DNA of 64,000 nucleotides from Aselliscus stoliczkanus. Taxonomy: Eukaryota > Chordata > Mammalia > Chiroptera > Hipposideridae. The stretch lies in contig CM066738.1 in assembly GCA_033961575.1 (NCBI GenBank), positions 102,449,478 through 102,513,477 on the forward strand, given 5' to 3'. Position 1 is the first letter of the stretch; every line of letters begins with the position of its first letter. Below are positions 23,101 to 35,962 of the stretch, piece by piece. The notes beneath the pieces are model-generated. The model worked only from the letters and a program-made list of their open reading frames with translations, was not told the DNA's origin and ran no database searches. A program made the position numbers and the translations under genes.

Positions 23101-24200
23101 AAAAATGTATGAAGTATGTACTACAATGCAGCACTCACTGTGCATTAATGAATAGAAAGATAATAAGGAACAAGACACAATGTTCTCCAAAAGCTTGTAG
23201 TCTATGCACCATAGATCATTCTCTTGTATTAAAATAATATCTAAGCACAAGACAATATGTTATAAACTCTGTAACTATTTTCTAGGACACCCCGACCAAG
23301 AAAGAGAGATTTTTCAGAGGAAATCTTGAAAGAAAGTGGGAAAATTGAACTTATTATTTGGGGCCATCAATAAACTACATAATAGTTCATTTAGTCCAAG
23401 ATGCTTTTCACCTGAGTCACTTGGGGAATTTTCTAAGTCCGTACTTCCTAATGCATGTCTGAACCAAAGCTCAGAGATCCAGGTGCTGCCAAGCTCACAT
23501 TGCCCCTAAACTGGTAAGAAACACAGTATGATTGATATGTCAATGCAAAATTTGTGCAGGTATTGGAAAAAACAGATAAAATTTCACATAATCCACCTTC
23601 AACCAGAGAAAGCCCAAGATTCAGACATTCTGATTAACCCAGTTATAGAAAGAAAGTTACTAAGTTAAATCAGAGAGGATGACATGATAAAACCTCTGCA
23701 GCCAGCACTTCCCTCTGTGAAATTATAAAATTGTAATTACAGAAATGGAACTGACTGAAATCCACTTATCTTCAGAGATTGGTTTACGCATTACTTTGTA
23801 ACAGGCACGCCACATGATTGCAGCAACTCAAGTTGCAACAAGGTTGTATTACTACATAGGACTCCCACCTGAAATCTGCAGAGAAACCAGAAGAAATTGT
23901 GACCCTTCTCTCTGTCTTTCAAATATAATAATGTCCAAATTTGCTACATTAGTTATAAATGTTAGTATCTAAGAACCCGGTGAATGGGAACACAAAATTG
24001 TGTTTCTCAGCTCCCCCTCCCTGCCTGCAGAATAAACAAATGTGATATAAAAGATGTGGGAATACCTCCCTCACAGGACCTGTCCTGTATAAGCACAATG
24101 CTTTTGTAGGATCAAGTCAGCTGGGCTGTTGTAACCATGATGGCCTTAAGCCGCTTCCAGCCTTCTTCAGAATTCCCTATGGCAGTCAATCACCATTGAA
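23101..24200. other. Unassigned sequence
   Basis: No gene recognised. 23380-23500 resembles a degraded hAT-type MER5-like fragment (GTCACTTGGGGAATTTTCT, AGAGATCCAGGTGCTGCC), not confident. 23960-24140 (CTCCCCCTCCCTGCCTGCAGAATAAACAAA) has LTR-like flavour but no ends. Confidence 0.35.
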
Positions 24201-26950
24201 ATAGAGAGTCTATAGCTTAAAGGGGGGAGTGTGGTGGCCTTGGGCGCAGAGAGGAAGGTGCACCAACCCCTCCAAGATAAATGGGTGAGGGTCCAGAGAA
24301 ACACTCCAGGAAACTGGGGACAAAGGACGGAAACTGGCCCATCACCCCCAGGCCGACCCCTTGTAGAAATGAAGAAGCCGCTAAGCCTTTCCAGCTCTGT
24401 CACCAGAGCAGAAGGCAACGACAGGGATCTGGAGCCAAGGTGACATGGACCCTGTGGAATTTGGCCATCTACACATATGAACACAGAAACACATGGACCT
24501 TCTTGTCTAGGAAATGTTGAAGGGAGACAACAACCCACAACAAAACAAAATGGAAGGGCAGCCATGGGTCAGTCTGAACTCCCACTATGGAGTATGGCAA
24601 GAATAGTTTTGTTCCTTTGGGGCCCGGTGAGTACTTGGAGGGTAGCAGCACTGGGGCCATCACTGCAGATCCCTCATCCAGTTGGGTGAGGATGAGGAGA
24701 CCACCCAGTACGAGGTTACTGAACATATTGCAACGGGCAGAAAACAAGCAGTTTGTAGATTAGTTAACCAGAAAGTGTCAAGTTGGTATTTTGGAAGTGG
24801 GCAATGTGGCGGTCTTTGGAAGGACTTCCAAATTACCCAGCAAATCACCGCACCCCCGTAGGTGCCCACGAGACAGCCTACTACATGAGGCATCCACCCC
24901 CAGAGCAGAGCAGCACCGCTGACGTAATCTTTCACCACCTCGTTCCTCTACTCGCCTACGCTCCCAAACTCAGAAAAGCAAGGAAAACAAGGAGGAGGAA
25001 TGAAATATAATAGAGAGTAGTTTCTCCCCACTGCAGAGGTAGAGATTCTGTCAGTTGCTTGTGATAAATAATTTTTTTACGTAGACTGAATTTTGTTTTA
25101 ATATTTGAAAGAATCACAATTGCAGAAAAGGGACTGATCTTCATTATAAAAAGAAACCAGAACATTATACAAGCTGCCTGAAATGTGACCACAGAGTAGA
25201 GAACATATTAGACAAGGATTGAAAAAAAATAAATAAAATCACTTTCTATTAGTTGTCCAAGATACTCAGACTGTCCCTCAATCAATCAACCAGTCAGGAA
25301 GCTTTTATTGAACACCAACTATATGAGAGACCGTGTGCTCCCACACAAATAACTAAGAGCACCTTTATCCCATCTGGGGCAAATTTGGGCTAGACAGTAA
25401 ATGGAGTTGTACTGCCTGGTGGCAGAGATATCCCATTGGCTCTATACCTATGTAACCCTGCTCTGTGTGAACAGGAATGAACTGAGGGTGTGGCGTTTGC
25501 TAGACTGCTGTTCTTAGGGACAAATACTGTGGCTGAACCTAATGTCCCTTCCAAAGACAGCAAAGTTTAGGTTAAAGTCAATGGCAAATATGGAGGGGAA
25601 AAAATAGCTGACGATAAAAGAATAAATAAATGGATTCTGTAGCAAAGGAGATCCAATATTACACTGGTGCCTTGAGAGGGGTTCAGAGTAAGTGAATGAT
25701 ATTATCTCAGCACAATTATACCAGGGTGAAGTCATATGTTTGCCAAGACCATCCTTGCATTGGGAATCTGACAAGGTCTAACAACATCCTGCAAAGCTGA
25801 ATGGTATCGCTCTCAGTGATACAAAACATTGGCTCAATCAATGTGATGATGACCTAGACAAATAATGGATGGCTGCTTGGAACTTTAGTAAGGTAACAAT
25901 GTGTTTTGACTCTTATTTTTTCACGTTACATATACTATCAAAGGTATTACTTGGCAAGAAATTTCTGGTAACTATGCCATGTACGCAACTCCAGGCAGAC
26001 CAATCACTGTACAACTGTAAACCATGATGACCTACTGCTTGGAAAGGTCCCTGGTTATAATGGAAAAAATATATAGTAGCTGCATGACTGACATGCCACA
26101 GCGTGCTGTATACAAGTACATTATTACACTCATTTTTTTTGTGTGTGGGTGGAAAGCTATTATATAGAAAAGAAAAAAGTAATAGATTTCTAATGAGAAT
26201 AAAGCAGGAGGCTTCACATAGTGGGTCCAAAGTCCTTGGACAGCAGCCCAACCCTGAGATAAAGAAGGCTATGGGAGGTCTCATGGCATATACTCAAACA
26301 ACATCACATCTAGGTGTGACAACCACTCATCTAACCCTAGAATGAGAGACCCAACATTTGAGCATACAAGACATGTATCTGAAGGCTATTAGTACACAAT
26401 GGCAACAACATGCATTGTGGGTTCAATAACACTGGCTCACAAGACAAAAAGTGCTTTAGAAGAGAAAGGTTCCAGTCTAGACATCACGGGGCAAGCTGAA
26501 TTCACTATGAATCAGGATCAGTATTCAGAGGGAAAAGATGTGTTAACCAGGATAAAAAGAGTAGAGGAAATTCTCCTCCAGGAGGAAGGCAAGGGTCAGC
26601 CTGGAAAGAAGTCGAGGTTATAGTGAGTCAGTCCAACTCAACAAATAACGCTGGATTGTGCTAGTCCCCAGCATTGAGGAAGGGACTGTATCCTGACCCA
26701 CCAGCGCCTCTTGACTGTTTTAATACAGATTGAAACTGAAGTAGCATAGGACAATGGCCCTCCATCCAGCTGCTGAGGCTTCAGAGGTGGACTGATGGGA
26801 TCGTACAGATCTCTAAAGCTAGAGAAGTTCTCTGAAACAACTGTAATTTACTTGGATGTGCACTGACCGTTGTCACCCCAAAATAGATCAGAATAAGGTA
26901 TAGCCTGTGGTACAGTTAGCAGGGATAAGAGCTATTCTGAATAATGTTTG
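24200..26950 (+). pseudogene. Possible decayed internal region of an endogenous retrovirus
   Basis: This stretch lies upstream of an envelope-like segment and a 3' LTR. In the frame starting near 24688 about 60 codons run without a stop to about 24862, outside the longer frames. The region 25910-26110 has a further short frame. I could not recognise a protease, reverse transcriptase or integrase motif, so the assignment rests on position and is weak. No 5' LTR matching the 27.7-28.3 kb LTR was seen. Confidence 0.25.
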
Positions 26951-26959
26951 TGTCCTCTC

Positions 26960-27690
26960 CATAGTGGGCAGTTGAGCTTGGCTGTATGAGAACATGCAAT
27001 AAAAACCTGTCTCAATACATGACTTTGAACAAAGGCAAGGTAACTGGCTTGGTCCTCAACTGACAAGGAACCCAGAAATGACCAAACCATGGCCAATTTT
27101 AATGATTCCTGCCAATAATAATATCTGGTATATGGGCAAGAGTCAATTCTGTTGGGTAGACAGAGCAAATACCTCTGTGATTCTTACTGATTTGTTCTGT
27201 AATAAAACTGTATTGTATCATGACTATATTGTAATATGGTGTAACACCGACATTATTGGTAAGATTCAACTGCCTTATGTGAATAAGTTCTATAATAATA
27301 CTTATATTGATGATCAAGTATATTGGAAGATGGAGTTAAAGCCTCTTCCAGATGTAATATTGATGGAAAATGACTGGCTTGAGAAAGAACTGGATTTAGC
27401 TAAATATCAGCTAATGTCTATGCTAACTAGTTCTGTATAAATTTATTACAAGGTATGAATAACAACAGATCAAGGGGGACAGCAAGTAATCAATCAGTAT
27501 AAATATATGAAAATGTATATAATGCCATCACAGGATGGGTTGGTTGTTTCTTTAAGTTTATCCCTACCCCATACTGGATCCTCCAAATGTTAGGTATATG
27601 CATGCCAACACTAGTGTTATATATATATTATATAAATGCTATACTAAACATCAGTACTCAAAAAATAAAAATGTTCATTTTAGGAAGAGA
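26960..27690 (+). pseudogene. Envelope-like remnant of an endogenous retrovirus, frameshifted
   Basis: The core is an open stretch at 27078-27440 (120 codons) rich in Asn-X-Ser/Thr sequons (ANTS, CNKT, NNTY) and spaced cysteines, unlike random DNA. Similar sequence precedes it in a different phase from about 26963. Past the stop at 27438-27440 the likeness continues in another phase. About 27545-27650 then encodes a long hydrophobic, Tyr/Ile/Leu-rich stretch like a membrane anchor, after a Gly-Trp and Pro-rich approach. A purine-rich run (AGGAAGAGAG) at 27683-27692 and an LTR follow. Order glycoprotein ectodomain, anchor, purine tract, LTR fits a retroviral env 3' end. At least two frame breaks and internal stops make it nonfunctional. 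Retroviral genus not determined. Confidence 0.45.
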
Positions 27691-27699
27691 GCCCAGGCC

Positions 27700-28322
27700 A
27701 TAGGCCAGGGGTATGGGCTTTGTGAAAAAGAGATAACTCAGCAGGCATGGGTTGTTCAAATCCTGCCCATTCCCCAAAATATGCCTATTTCAGGATTGGT
27801 CCTTGGCTGGCTCCTGGGAGATAAACTGGGAGGCCTTGGAATGTTCTCTCTGATAAGAGTGGTTTCGTATTCCTGAAGCCCTGGGCCACCCAGTACCAGT
27901 TTGATCAGACAGTCTGTGCTAACAGTGTGATTTACGGTAAATGCCTATGTTTGCTCTGGGGCGAGGGTCTGAGGATGAAGCCAATCATGCCTGTGTAACT
28001 AAGCCGCAATAAAACTGAGGCGAAGGGGAGTTCCCCCTGTTGGCTACACTTCAGATGCTGTCACACATCATTTCAGGGAGAATTTAGCACCTCCATGTGA
28101 TTCTCCTGAGAGACGAGGCCTCTATGCTCAGGTCTGGTTTCTTGTAGACTTCGCCCTGTGTGCATTTTCCCTTTGCTTATTATACTCGGCACCTTTCATT
28201 GTGATAAACTGTAAGCATGAGCACATCTTTCTCTGATCCCTGTGAGTCCTTCTGGTGAAGCATGAAGCTTGAGAGTGGTCCTGGGGTCCTCCAACCCATG
28301 GAGTAATCAGGGACTGCTACAC
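27700..28322 (+). mobile_element. 3' LTR, probably ERVL-type
   Basis: Landmarks: AGCCAATCATGCCTGTGTAACTAAGCCGCAATAAAACTGAGG (AATAAA at 28009), GGGGAGTTCCCCCTGTTGGC, CTGTCACACATCATTTCAGGGAGAATTTAGCAC, CTTCGCCCTGTGTGCATTTTCCCTTTGC, CATTGTGATAAACTGTAAGCATGAG, TGTGAGTCCTTCTGGTGAAGC and CTTGAGAGTGGTCCTGGGGTCC, ending near CTGCTACA. This resembles old mammalian ERVL-class LTRs. The start, near TGGGCTTTGTG at 27715, is approximate. Position after an envelope-like segment makes it a 3' LTR rather than solo. Confidence 0.65.
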
Positions 28323-30300
28323 AGAGGCAGACGCAGGGTGCGAGCTGGGTCTTGAAAAATGACTACATATCCTAAAGAAGGATAGATAATAAGACAAGGG
28401 GGAGGTTATACATGTAAAAGAAAGTCCCCTACTGCAATTCAGATTCTTAAAAGGGGATGAAGAAAGAAGTTCATCTCATCTAGAAGCCTTTAGGCTGCCT
28501 TATGGCTTGCTGGAAATCTCTTTATGACTACTGTCTAACTCTGGCAACAAATATTATAATGCAAAATTTCATTTTTTATTTTTTAATGTATGTTCCATAA
28601 GTTTGGAAGCTCATCATGAACAATTCCCCAGTGCATTTATCTTCCCTAAAACAGCACTGACATATCTTTCTATTTTGAATGGTCATAAGCTGTGAATTTT
28701 ATCTTCCATAGAACCTAGGTCTTTTATTATTATAGATAAAACCCACAAACACAGGCCTTCATTGACTGTCACTATTTTTTGAGAAAATTCACAACTTGTG
28801 CCACATGATAGAACATGTCCTATAAAAAGTGATTCCACATCGAGCTGTCACCCAAAGCATCTGAATCCTTTTTTTGTTTGGATTTTTGCCAAGTAGCTAA
28901 AAATATTCTGCAGGGACATTTGGTTTCCTAATGAAGCTCCTAGTTCATATGTATGACAAAGCCCTGCAAATTATTTGTTTTATCTGATCCAAATTTGCCT
29001 GATGCTCTAATCATACCAACATCTGTACCTCAAAAAATCCTCCTTTGGATGTTTCCTATCACCTCTGCTATCAGTCTTTTCTCTGGCTGCCTTCTAGTTT
29101 GAAGAAATTCTTTCTTGGCTCTCCAGCTCCCAAATCCAATACTTTGAGCCGTCAAAATGCAGACCTTCCACAGATATTTCAAAAGTTTGGTGTGTTTTTT
29201 TTCTCTGAAACACCAAGAATATTCTGGTTGACTTCCTATAGAAGTTTTTCTTCTGTGTTATATATGGGAAAATATAAAACAGGAGTGAAGGGGGGAAAAT
29301 AACTCAAGTGGGCAATCAATTGAAGAGTCTTTCTCTTGCGAGGGAACCAAGCTGAACTGAATGCTCTGATTTGTTTCCCATTTAAGATGTACCTTTCAGG
29401 GATCTAACCATCCTCTTGAGTCCATACAATTAATAAGACTCGGATGAGCGTAAGCCAGCTAACTAAACAACAGACTGGAAACTCCTGCATTATTAGTTCT
29501 CATTATCGTATTCAAATATTATAACCTGGTTCAAGCCCAGTGAGCGCCTTCTGCTTTGCTGTCCCATGGTGTGATACAGTGCCAGAAGCACTCACCTATC
29601 TCAGTGGGTTGCTTGAAAGATTATTAATAAGGGAAACTTCAAAGAGTTCTATCAGCAGAAAGCATTCTGACCATGCTGGGGAAAAACACACGAATGATTA
29701 TAAAATATCATGGTGGAAGTGCTCCTTAGTAGGGGCTAGAACACCCTCTCACACGTTGTGTTTACACTGGCAAGAATGACAATGTTGGCATCTGATCTGC
29801 GTGCAAAAAACAACAGGAGCCAGCCGAGGGCTTACCTTGCATCTTGAGGCAAAGCGGGATGTCTTGGGTACTTCTGAAGTTGGCACTCTTGGCTACAATC
29901 CATCTCTAAGCCCAGCAGATGCATTTAGCTTGTGTGATTTAGTTGAAATAGAATGAATTTTACCTGAGACTTTGCCTAATTGTGTGATTCGCTCTGCTCT
30001 TTAGGCACCTGGCACCTGACAGATTCTAATTTCAATATTTTCAAATCATTAGTAAGATTGTGCTAAGCTTTCATTTCAAATGCCTTTAATCACTTGGTAT
30101 CATCTGCCTCAACAAGATTTTTCTATTTTTAATACTTTTTGGCTGTAAGGAATGAGAAAGACGCAGCTTCTTTGCCCATGAGAGAAAGAGAAGAAACCTG
30201 AGATTAAGCACGCATAAACAATAGCCGAAACAACAAAGCTGCATCCAAAAAAGAGACCTATTGAAAATCTAGGATCAGATCATCTCTTCATTAGTCAAAT
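28323..30300. other. Unique-looking DNA, possible conserved noncoding stretches
   Basis: No repeat, microsatellite or gene was recognised across nearly 2 kb. 28540-29040 and 29320-30130 are low in CpG and contain homeobox-type and forkhead-like AT motifs (ATAATTAAT, TTTAATCACTTGG, CTAATTTCAATATTTTC). Such repeat-free DNA in a repeat-rich window is what conserved noncoding elements look like, but conservation cannot be tested here. A minus-strand donor-like AAG|GTAAG lies at 29832-29838. Confidence 0.3.
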
Positions 30301-32880
30301 CCTCCTTCAACACCCCCTTACCATGTCTGAAACTTACAAGTGCAGAAAGCATTTAATTCTGAGCTGTATCTCTATAGAACATACTTACTGGGAATGATGC
30401 TCTTTTCAGTCGCGTGACACACAGTCCTTACAAGGACTTCACTGCACTCATGCCCATTCTCCAGACTGCATCATTGAGGCACTGAGCTTAGTAGGTACCC
30501 AGGCAAACAACGTAAATGCAGAAAAGCAGGCAACATGCGCCTGCGTGCTCACAGAGCTCTCTGCAGCCTCACTTCCTCCCGGAGGGCAGATTGCCTGCTC
30601 ATTTGTCATCGACAACTTGCTGCCATGATTCCACAGACAATACACACTGCTAAACCAAAGGGGAAAAACAGAAATCGAATTCCCTCTAGTCCATACACAC
30701 ATGTGTAGAGTACAAACATATTTGTTTAAGCATGAACATATATAAGCAGGAATCCCAATTTAGTAAGAGAAGCAAGAGTCTGAGCCAAATGTTCAACCAG
30801 TACATTTCTGCAGAGGTTGGGGTCCAGGCAGGATCCAACAGGGAAGAGGAGAAGGGCAGCAAGAAGTAAAAGGGAGGCGATTAGTAAGAAGTTAGTGAGC
30901 CCTTCATCCTGGGTACAGTCACCTGTCCAGAAAAGTCTGATTTTACCTAGAAGCACAACTTAGCACTGTAATAAAGAGCCTGACTCCACGTCTGATATTT
31001 GGCTGCTGACAGTTTTCAAGCCCTATCAGCCCCTCTTTCCCTCTGTTCCACATCTGACCCAGCCAGTAAGAAAACTCCATCCACTGGTGTCAGCATGAAG
31101 GTCCAACATGTAAGCCCCAGCCCGTGTGATGGAACCTTCACCCCAGTCCCACCCGCAACCGCTATAAAAGCCAAACCACTCTCCTTTCCCTACCCTATCA
31201 CCCCATTTTCAGACCTGCTGGCAAGCCTGCCCTGCTCTGCCAGAATGCCTCAGTATCCACACAATTGGCATTTTCACACTCTCCTTGGTGAATGTGTGGC
31301 ATGATGGGTTTTCACATCTGAACCAAATTTGGGATAAGCAGTCCACCCGACTCAGTGGGGACCAGAACAAGGGCCATCTACACTGTGCATGGTCATTAAT
31401 AATTGGGGGGACTATTACTAGGGTGAACTAGGATTAGAGCTATTTCTACTTCCATTCTTCAGTCTGGTGTTTTTATTTGTCAGGGAGAAACTGGCAATAA
31501 GTATTTTATAGCATTATCCATGTAAAAATGATTGTAACCCTTTTATCAGAAGTGACGATGGGACTGAGGGCCCTACTTCGTCTATACGGGTGTCACAACT
31601 CCCTTAGTACAAGCTTCCACCCAGACATCCACCCAGAGAAATTTTACTGGGAAACCTAGCATGCCGGTACCAACTCCCTACACTGCAAACACACAAAGAA
31701 TAACGCACAAGGTGAAAGATTTGGTTAAATAAACTTTAAAACTAATAATATGTCATACCATCCCATATCACAACCTATCATATATTTTTCTTCACCAGTT
31801 ATTAAATTACTTCCAAAGAACAGACAGGTCTTGATTAAATATAGAGACCATTTAGGGCTATTAAAAATTAAGAAAAATGGACTTTTGTGAAAATCTCTAT
31901 TGGTTTCTATATTAATAAAAGCAGGACAAACTAAAAAGGGCTCAATAGGAGATACTTATGTGACATACAGTAATGCTTCCTGGGTTCTTGGCTTAGAGTG
32001 TTTATAAAGAAGGGATAATAAAAAGACAGAGAGAAATACGAAGGGCTGACTTCAGTACTGCGGGTTGCAGAAGTTACCTCCGTTTTGAAAACCTAAGGCA
32101 ATAGCGGTATTAAGTACACAAATCGGACAGTAACAAATAGCTTGCAGTTAGGAACATCACATAACTATGTCCTGATCGCGCTTACTCAACCTAAGCATAA
32201 TTAGAAGTTAGTTGTGACGTGTCCATCTCTGGACCTCCTAACATGGACCTCTTAACAAGTCATGATCATTCAAGGCATAAAGAAAGATTGGCTTAGTATG
32301 ACTTCTTTTCATTACCTTTTCATTTGTCTTCATGAATGCCTATTCATGTTTAAAACAAGCGGATGCTGTATTTTTGTTAAACAGACCTAAACACAATAAG
32401 TTTAAGGGGTCGATTCTGTCTAGCTATGAGAAAGGACTTTCTAGAAAGAGCTGCTCTACAAAGAAATCAGTTTTCTCAGCAAAAGATTGAGCTTCCAATC
32501 CCTGGAAATACTCAAGTAGAAGCCATCTGTCATGGGGTTGTAAACAGCATTTCTGCATTGGGAGAAAGATTGGAATACATGACTTGTAAGGTCCCCTTCG
32601 ACTCCCAAAATGCGATGATTGATTGATCATGTGGGCAGGAGAAACGTGTTGTGAACTTGAAAACTTTTTTGTCCTCTTAAAAAAAATTTTAAATTTCTTT
32701 TCCAAAATGATGTTTCTAAGGAAGGTGACGTTGATGGTCCCCTAGAGGAGAGTAAAGACAACTAACTACCCAACCTTGATTTCTCCTCTCTAAAACATAA
32801 TGTCTGATTAAGAGCTGGGGGTGGAGGGATGGTGGGGAAAATAACATAGTTAATAAACCTTATAGCACAGGCAGCACCAT
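30301..32880. other. Unassigned sequence
   Basis: No gene or confidently named repeat. The 101-codon frame at 30999-31304 is Ser/Pro-rich, from a C/T/A-rich composition, without a motif. A pair of opposed frames at 32424-32705 are mirror images. Confidence 0.4.
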
Positions 32881-32884
32881 CAAT

Positions 32885-33030
32885 CCACCAACAGCTACAT
32901 ACTGAGAAGCTTTTATGTCCCGGGCTTTGCAGGAGATAAAGGATGTATAAATACAAGGTCCCTGGTTTTATGTCCTTAAAATATGTTTAAACAAATAAGA
33001 CATAAAAAGTAAATGCTTATAAATAAATGA
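32885..33030 (+). repeat. Ancient dispersed repeat fragment
   Basis: Head-like segment CAGCTACATACTGAGAAGCTTTTATGTCCCGGGCTTTGC followed by ACAAGGTCCCTGG and AAACAAATAAGACATAAA, in the order seen in the copy at 34430. Confidence 0.45.
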
Positions 33031-34429
33031 AGAGGTTGTGAACTAACTACCAGGGAATAAATCCAACCTGCATGCCTCATTTGGTCAACACACTGTCTTT
33101 AAAAATTTTTAATCAGAATGCCATTAGGCAAGTTATGAACCTTTCTTTTCATCATGTCACCATGCCTCATCATACCCTCCTGGCTCAATGCACACATTTT
33201 CATACATCAAATACCTGAGCCCTACAAGCATCTGCATTTTTGACATCTTGACCTACAATATAAAAGATTAATAGAAGCAATATCATAAGGTGGTATATGG
33301 TTACTTTTAAATAAATGTCACAATTTAGAAATACTTGAGAGGGTTAGAGGAAGAAAGGGTCCTGAGTCTTCTCCAAGACTTCATGGAAAAGGGAAAATTT
33401 AATCTGAGTTTTAAAGAACATGAAGGACTTAAATAAGCAGAAAGAAAAAGAGAAGCCATCCCAGACATGGCAATGACAGGCATAAAAGTCAGAGGTGGAA
33501 AAATATGAATGATAATTGGGAAGACATGTTGAGAACAGTGAAGAGTAGAAGGAAGAGATGAGGGTGAGTAGTAAAATTTGATCAAATTGTACAAGGGTCC
33601 AAAAGCCAAGTCATATTAATCAGAAATCTTGACTGAAAGTGACAGAAACCCAAACCAAAGTAGGTTACTCAAAAGTAGGTATTTATTTTTTGGCTCCTTC
33701 AGTTGATAAGTAAAGGGCAGAACTAAATTCAGATATAGCTGGATCTAAGCATTCAAATGATATTATCAGCAGTTTTTCTCTCTTCCCTTCTCACCCGTCT
33801 CACTCTTGCAATCACTTCTAATTTCTTTTTTGTGTTTTTGGGGGGGTTTGTTTGTTTGTTTTTGTTTGTTTATTTGTCTTATTGCACATGGGCTACCACC
33901 ATGAGACTGAGATCTTGGCCTTCACAAGACTCAACTTCTCCAGCTTCCAAACCCAGCAAAAAGAAAAAAACTTCCTCTCTGAATATTCATTCATGGGTTT
34001 AAGGGGAGGAGTCCAGTCCAGGAAATGGGGTCCAGGACCATGGGCTAACCACTGTGGTCAGAGAAAAGCAAGTCTGTTAACAATAATGACCTAAGTACAC
34101 TGGGCAGCCATAATAAAAAAAGGTTGAGATGGCTCACCAGGTGCCTTCAGGCTATGGAAATCTATTGATGGTTTTAAGCCTGAGAATCACATGACCAAAG
34201 CACTCTTCTTAAGAAGTTTACATTATGAACTGGAGGGAGAAGCAAAGGAATTAAGAGGAGGTCAGTTAGCAGGCTCTTCGAGCAGCCCCGGACTGACTAC
34301 ATAAAGCTTAGACTAAAATGGAGAAGAACAGTGAAAAATAGACAGCTGCAAGAAATATGTAGGATGAAAAATCAATAGACTATGAACATTGATTGGATAT
34401 GGGAGACGAAGGTTTCAATGATATTTCAT
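33031..34429. other. Mixed old-repeat and unassigned DNA
   Basis: 33340-33620 resembles the middle of the same old dispersed family (GTTTTAAAGAACATGAAGGACTTAAATAAGCAG). A T/G-rich (TTTG)n with a G7 run lies at 33823-33880. No gene recognised. Confidence 0.35.
33823..33880. repeat. (TTTG)n simple repeat with G7 run
   Basis: TTTTTTGTGTTTTTGGGGGGGTTTGTTTGTTTGTTTTTGTTTG. The 80-codon frames across it are compositional. Confidence 0.9.
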
Positions 34430-35130
34430 CCAATAAATATTTATGAGTGTCGTTTCAAGGTACTAGTGAATATGGCAGACAAGATGTCTGCGTCATAGAG
34501 CTTACGTTCCTCTGGGAAATATGGAAACAAGACACATAACCTGAGAAATAAATAATATAATTTCAGTTGCTAATAAATGCTCTAGAGAAAAAAATACGTA
34601 AATGGCAGAGAGTGGTGAGTGGAAGGAGCTATTTTAGACAAGGTAGTCTGAGAAGGCCTTTAAAACAAGACACTTGAGCTGAGAGCTGAATGGTGAAAAG
34701 GAAGCTGACACATAAGGATCTGGGAGAGAAGTGTTCAGGGAGAGGGGCCCGCAAGTGAAAAGACTCTAAGACAGGAACAAGCTTGGCAGAGGAGAGAGAC
34801 ACAAAGATCACTTGGCTGGAGAAGAGCAGACACGGGGACACTGAGAGGAGAGGGGTCAGCGTCAGGCAAGGGACAGATTTGGTAGGGCCTCTTTGGCCAT
34901 GGAAAAGTGGAAGAGCTTTTATTCTAATTGCCATGGAAATTCAGAGGAGGATTTAGAAGAGACATGATCTCATTTAGGGTTTACACAGTCTCGCCAGGCT
35001 TTAGTGGAAGAATAAGCAAGACCATACGCAAGAGCGAAGCAAGAGGAGTCACTGTCAGCTGATCACAGTCCAGACAAGAAAAGTTGGTGGCTTAGGCAGG
35101 GATGCTGGTGGCGGACAGGGCGTTAAACAA
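34430..35130 (+). repeat. Ancient dispersed repeat (LINE-like), best copy
   Basis: Order: CCAATAAATATTTATGAGTG, TCATAGAGCTTACGTTCC, AAGACACATAACC, TAGTCTGAGAAGGCC, ACACTTGAGCTGAGAGCTGAATGGTG, AAGACTCTAAGACAGGAACAAGCTTGGCA, GTAGGGCCTCTTTGGCCATGG, TTTTATTCTAATTGCCATGG and GAGACATGATCTCATTTAGGG. This is the most complete of the four copies here. Subfamily not assigned. Confidence 0.7.
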
Positions 35131-35880
35131 TCAAAGTCAAGATTTTGTGCCTGAGTAAAATATGGCATTACTGCGAAGAGAAAAACAAATGGCTGAAGAG
35201 TTTTTTCATACCTACACCTGACTATATCTAGTACTCAGGAGATGTCTAAACTGTTGCATGAGCCTCCCAGTCCAGGGGCAAAGACCCATAAGTGCTTCTC
35301 TCCAACTTGTAGACAGGGAAATCATGGACCTGTGCCTAAGAACCACTCATGACTAAAAGCTCTAACCAACAGCGGAAAACCGACAACAGCTATTTCTGAT
35401 ATGGGAAAAGCCCTAAAGGATGCCCGAAAGAAACAAAAAGGATGAGAAAGAAATATAAAAAATAAATCAAAATGAATTTTTTAAAAGAAAAATTACTTCA
35501 CAGAGATTTCCTTGAAAACTTCATAAAAAATTAGTTCCTTTGGCCTCTGGTTTTTATAAATTTTGTACAACAAAAAAGGCATAATCCCATCCCTCTTCTT
35601 CACTTTCTTCTTTTTACTGAGTTTTTGGTGAGTTTTCAGAACAAAAAATATTAAAGAGACATTTCTGTATATTGCTGTTGAAAGAATAAATATCTACAGA
35701 TTTTTCTGAATGGGATTTTGGTAGAATGTATAGAAGTAAAATATATTTGTATCCTTTATTCATCCTGCTAGTTAATTTTAGAAATTAATCCCAAAGAAAC
35801 CTAAGTATGTAAAAATATTTCTATAAAAAGTTATTAATTACAGAATTTCTATATGGATCAGTTAAAAATCTGAAATACTC
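35131..35880. other. AT-rich unassigned sequence
   Basis: No gene or named repeat seen. Composition is very AT-rich with A-runs. Confidence 0.4.
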
Positions 35881-35882
35881 TA

Positions 35883-35960
35883 CTGGGTTGTCAGAAAAGT
35901 CATGAAGTATTTTTCTGTCTTTTGTTGCAAAAATGCATCGTGACTTTTCCGACAACCCAA
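35883..35960. mobile_element. Mariner-type MITE, 78 bp
   Basis: Terminal inverted repeats of about 22 bases: left CTGGGTTGTCAGAAAAGTCA, right reverse-complement TTGGGTTGTCGGAAAAGTCA. TA dinucleotides on both sides (35881-35882 and 35961-35962) are the mariner target duplication. Only about 30 bases lie between the arms, so no transposase is encoded. Near palindromic, so strand is undefined. Confidence 0.9.
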
Positions 35961-35962
35961 TA

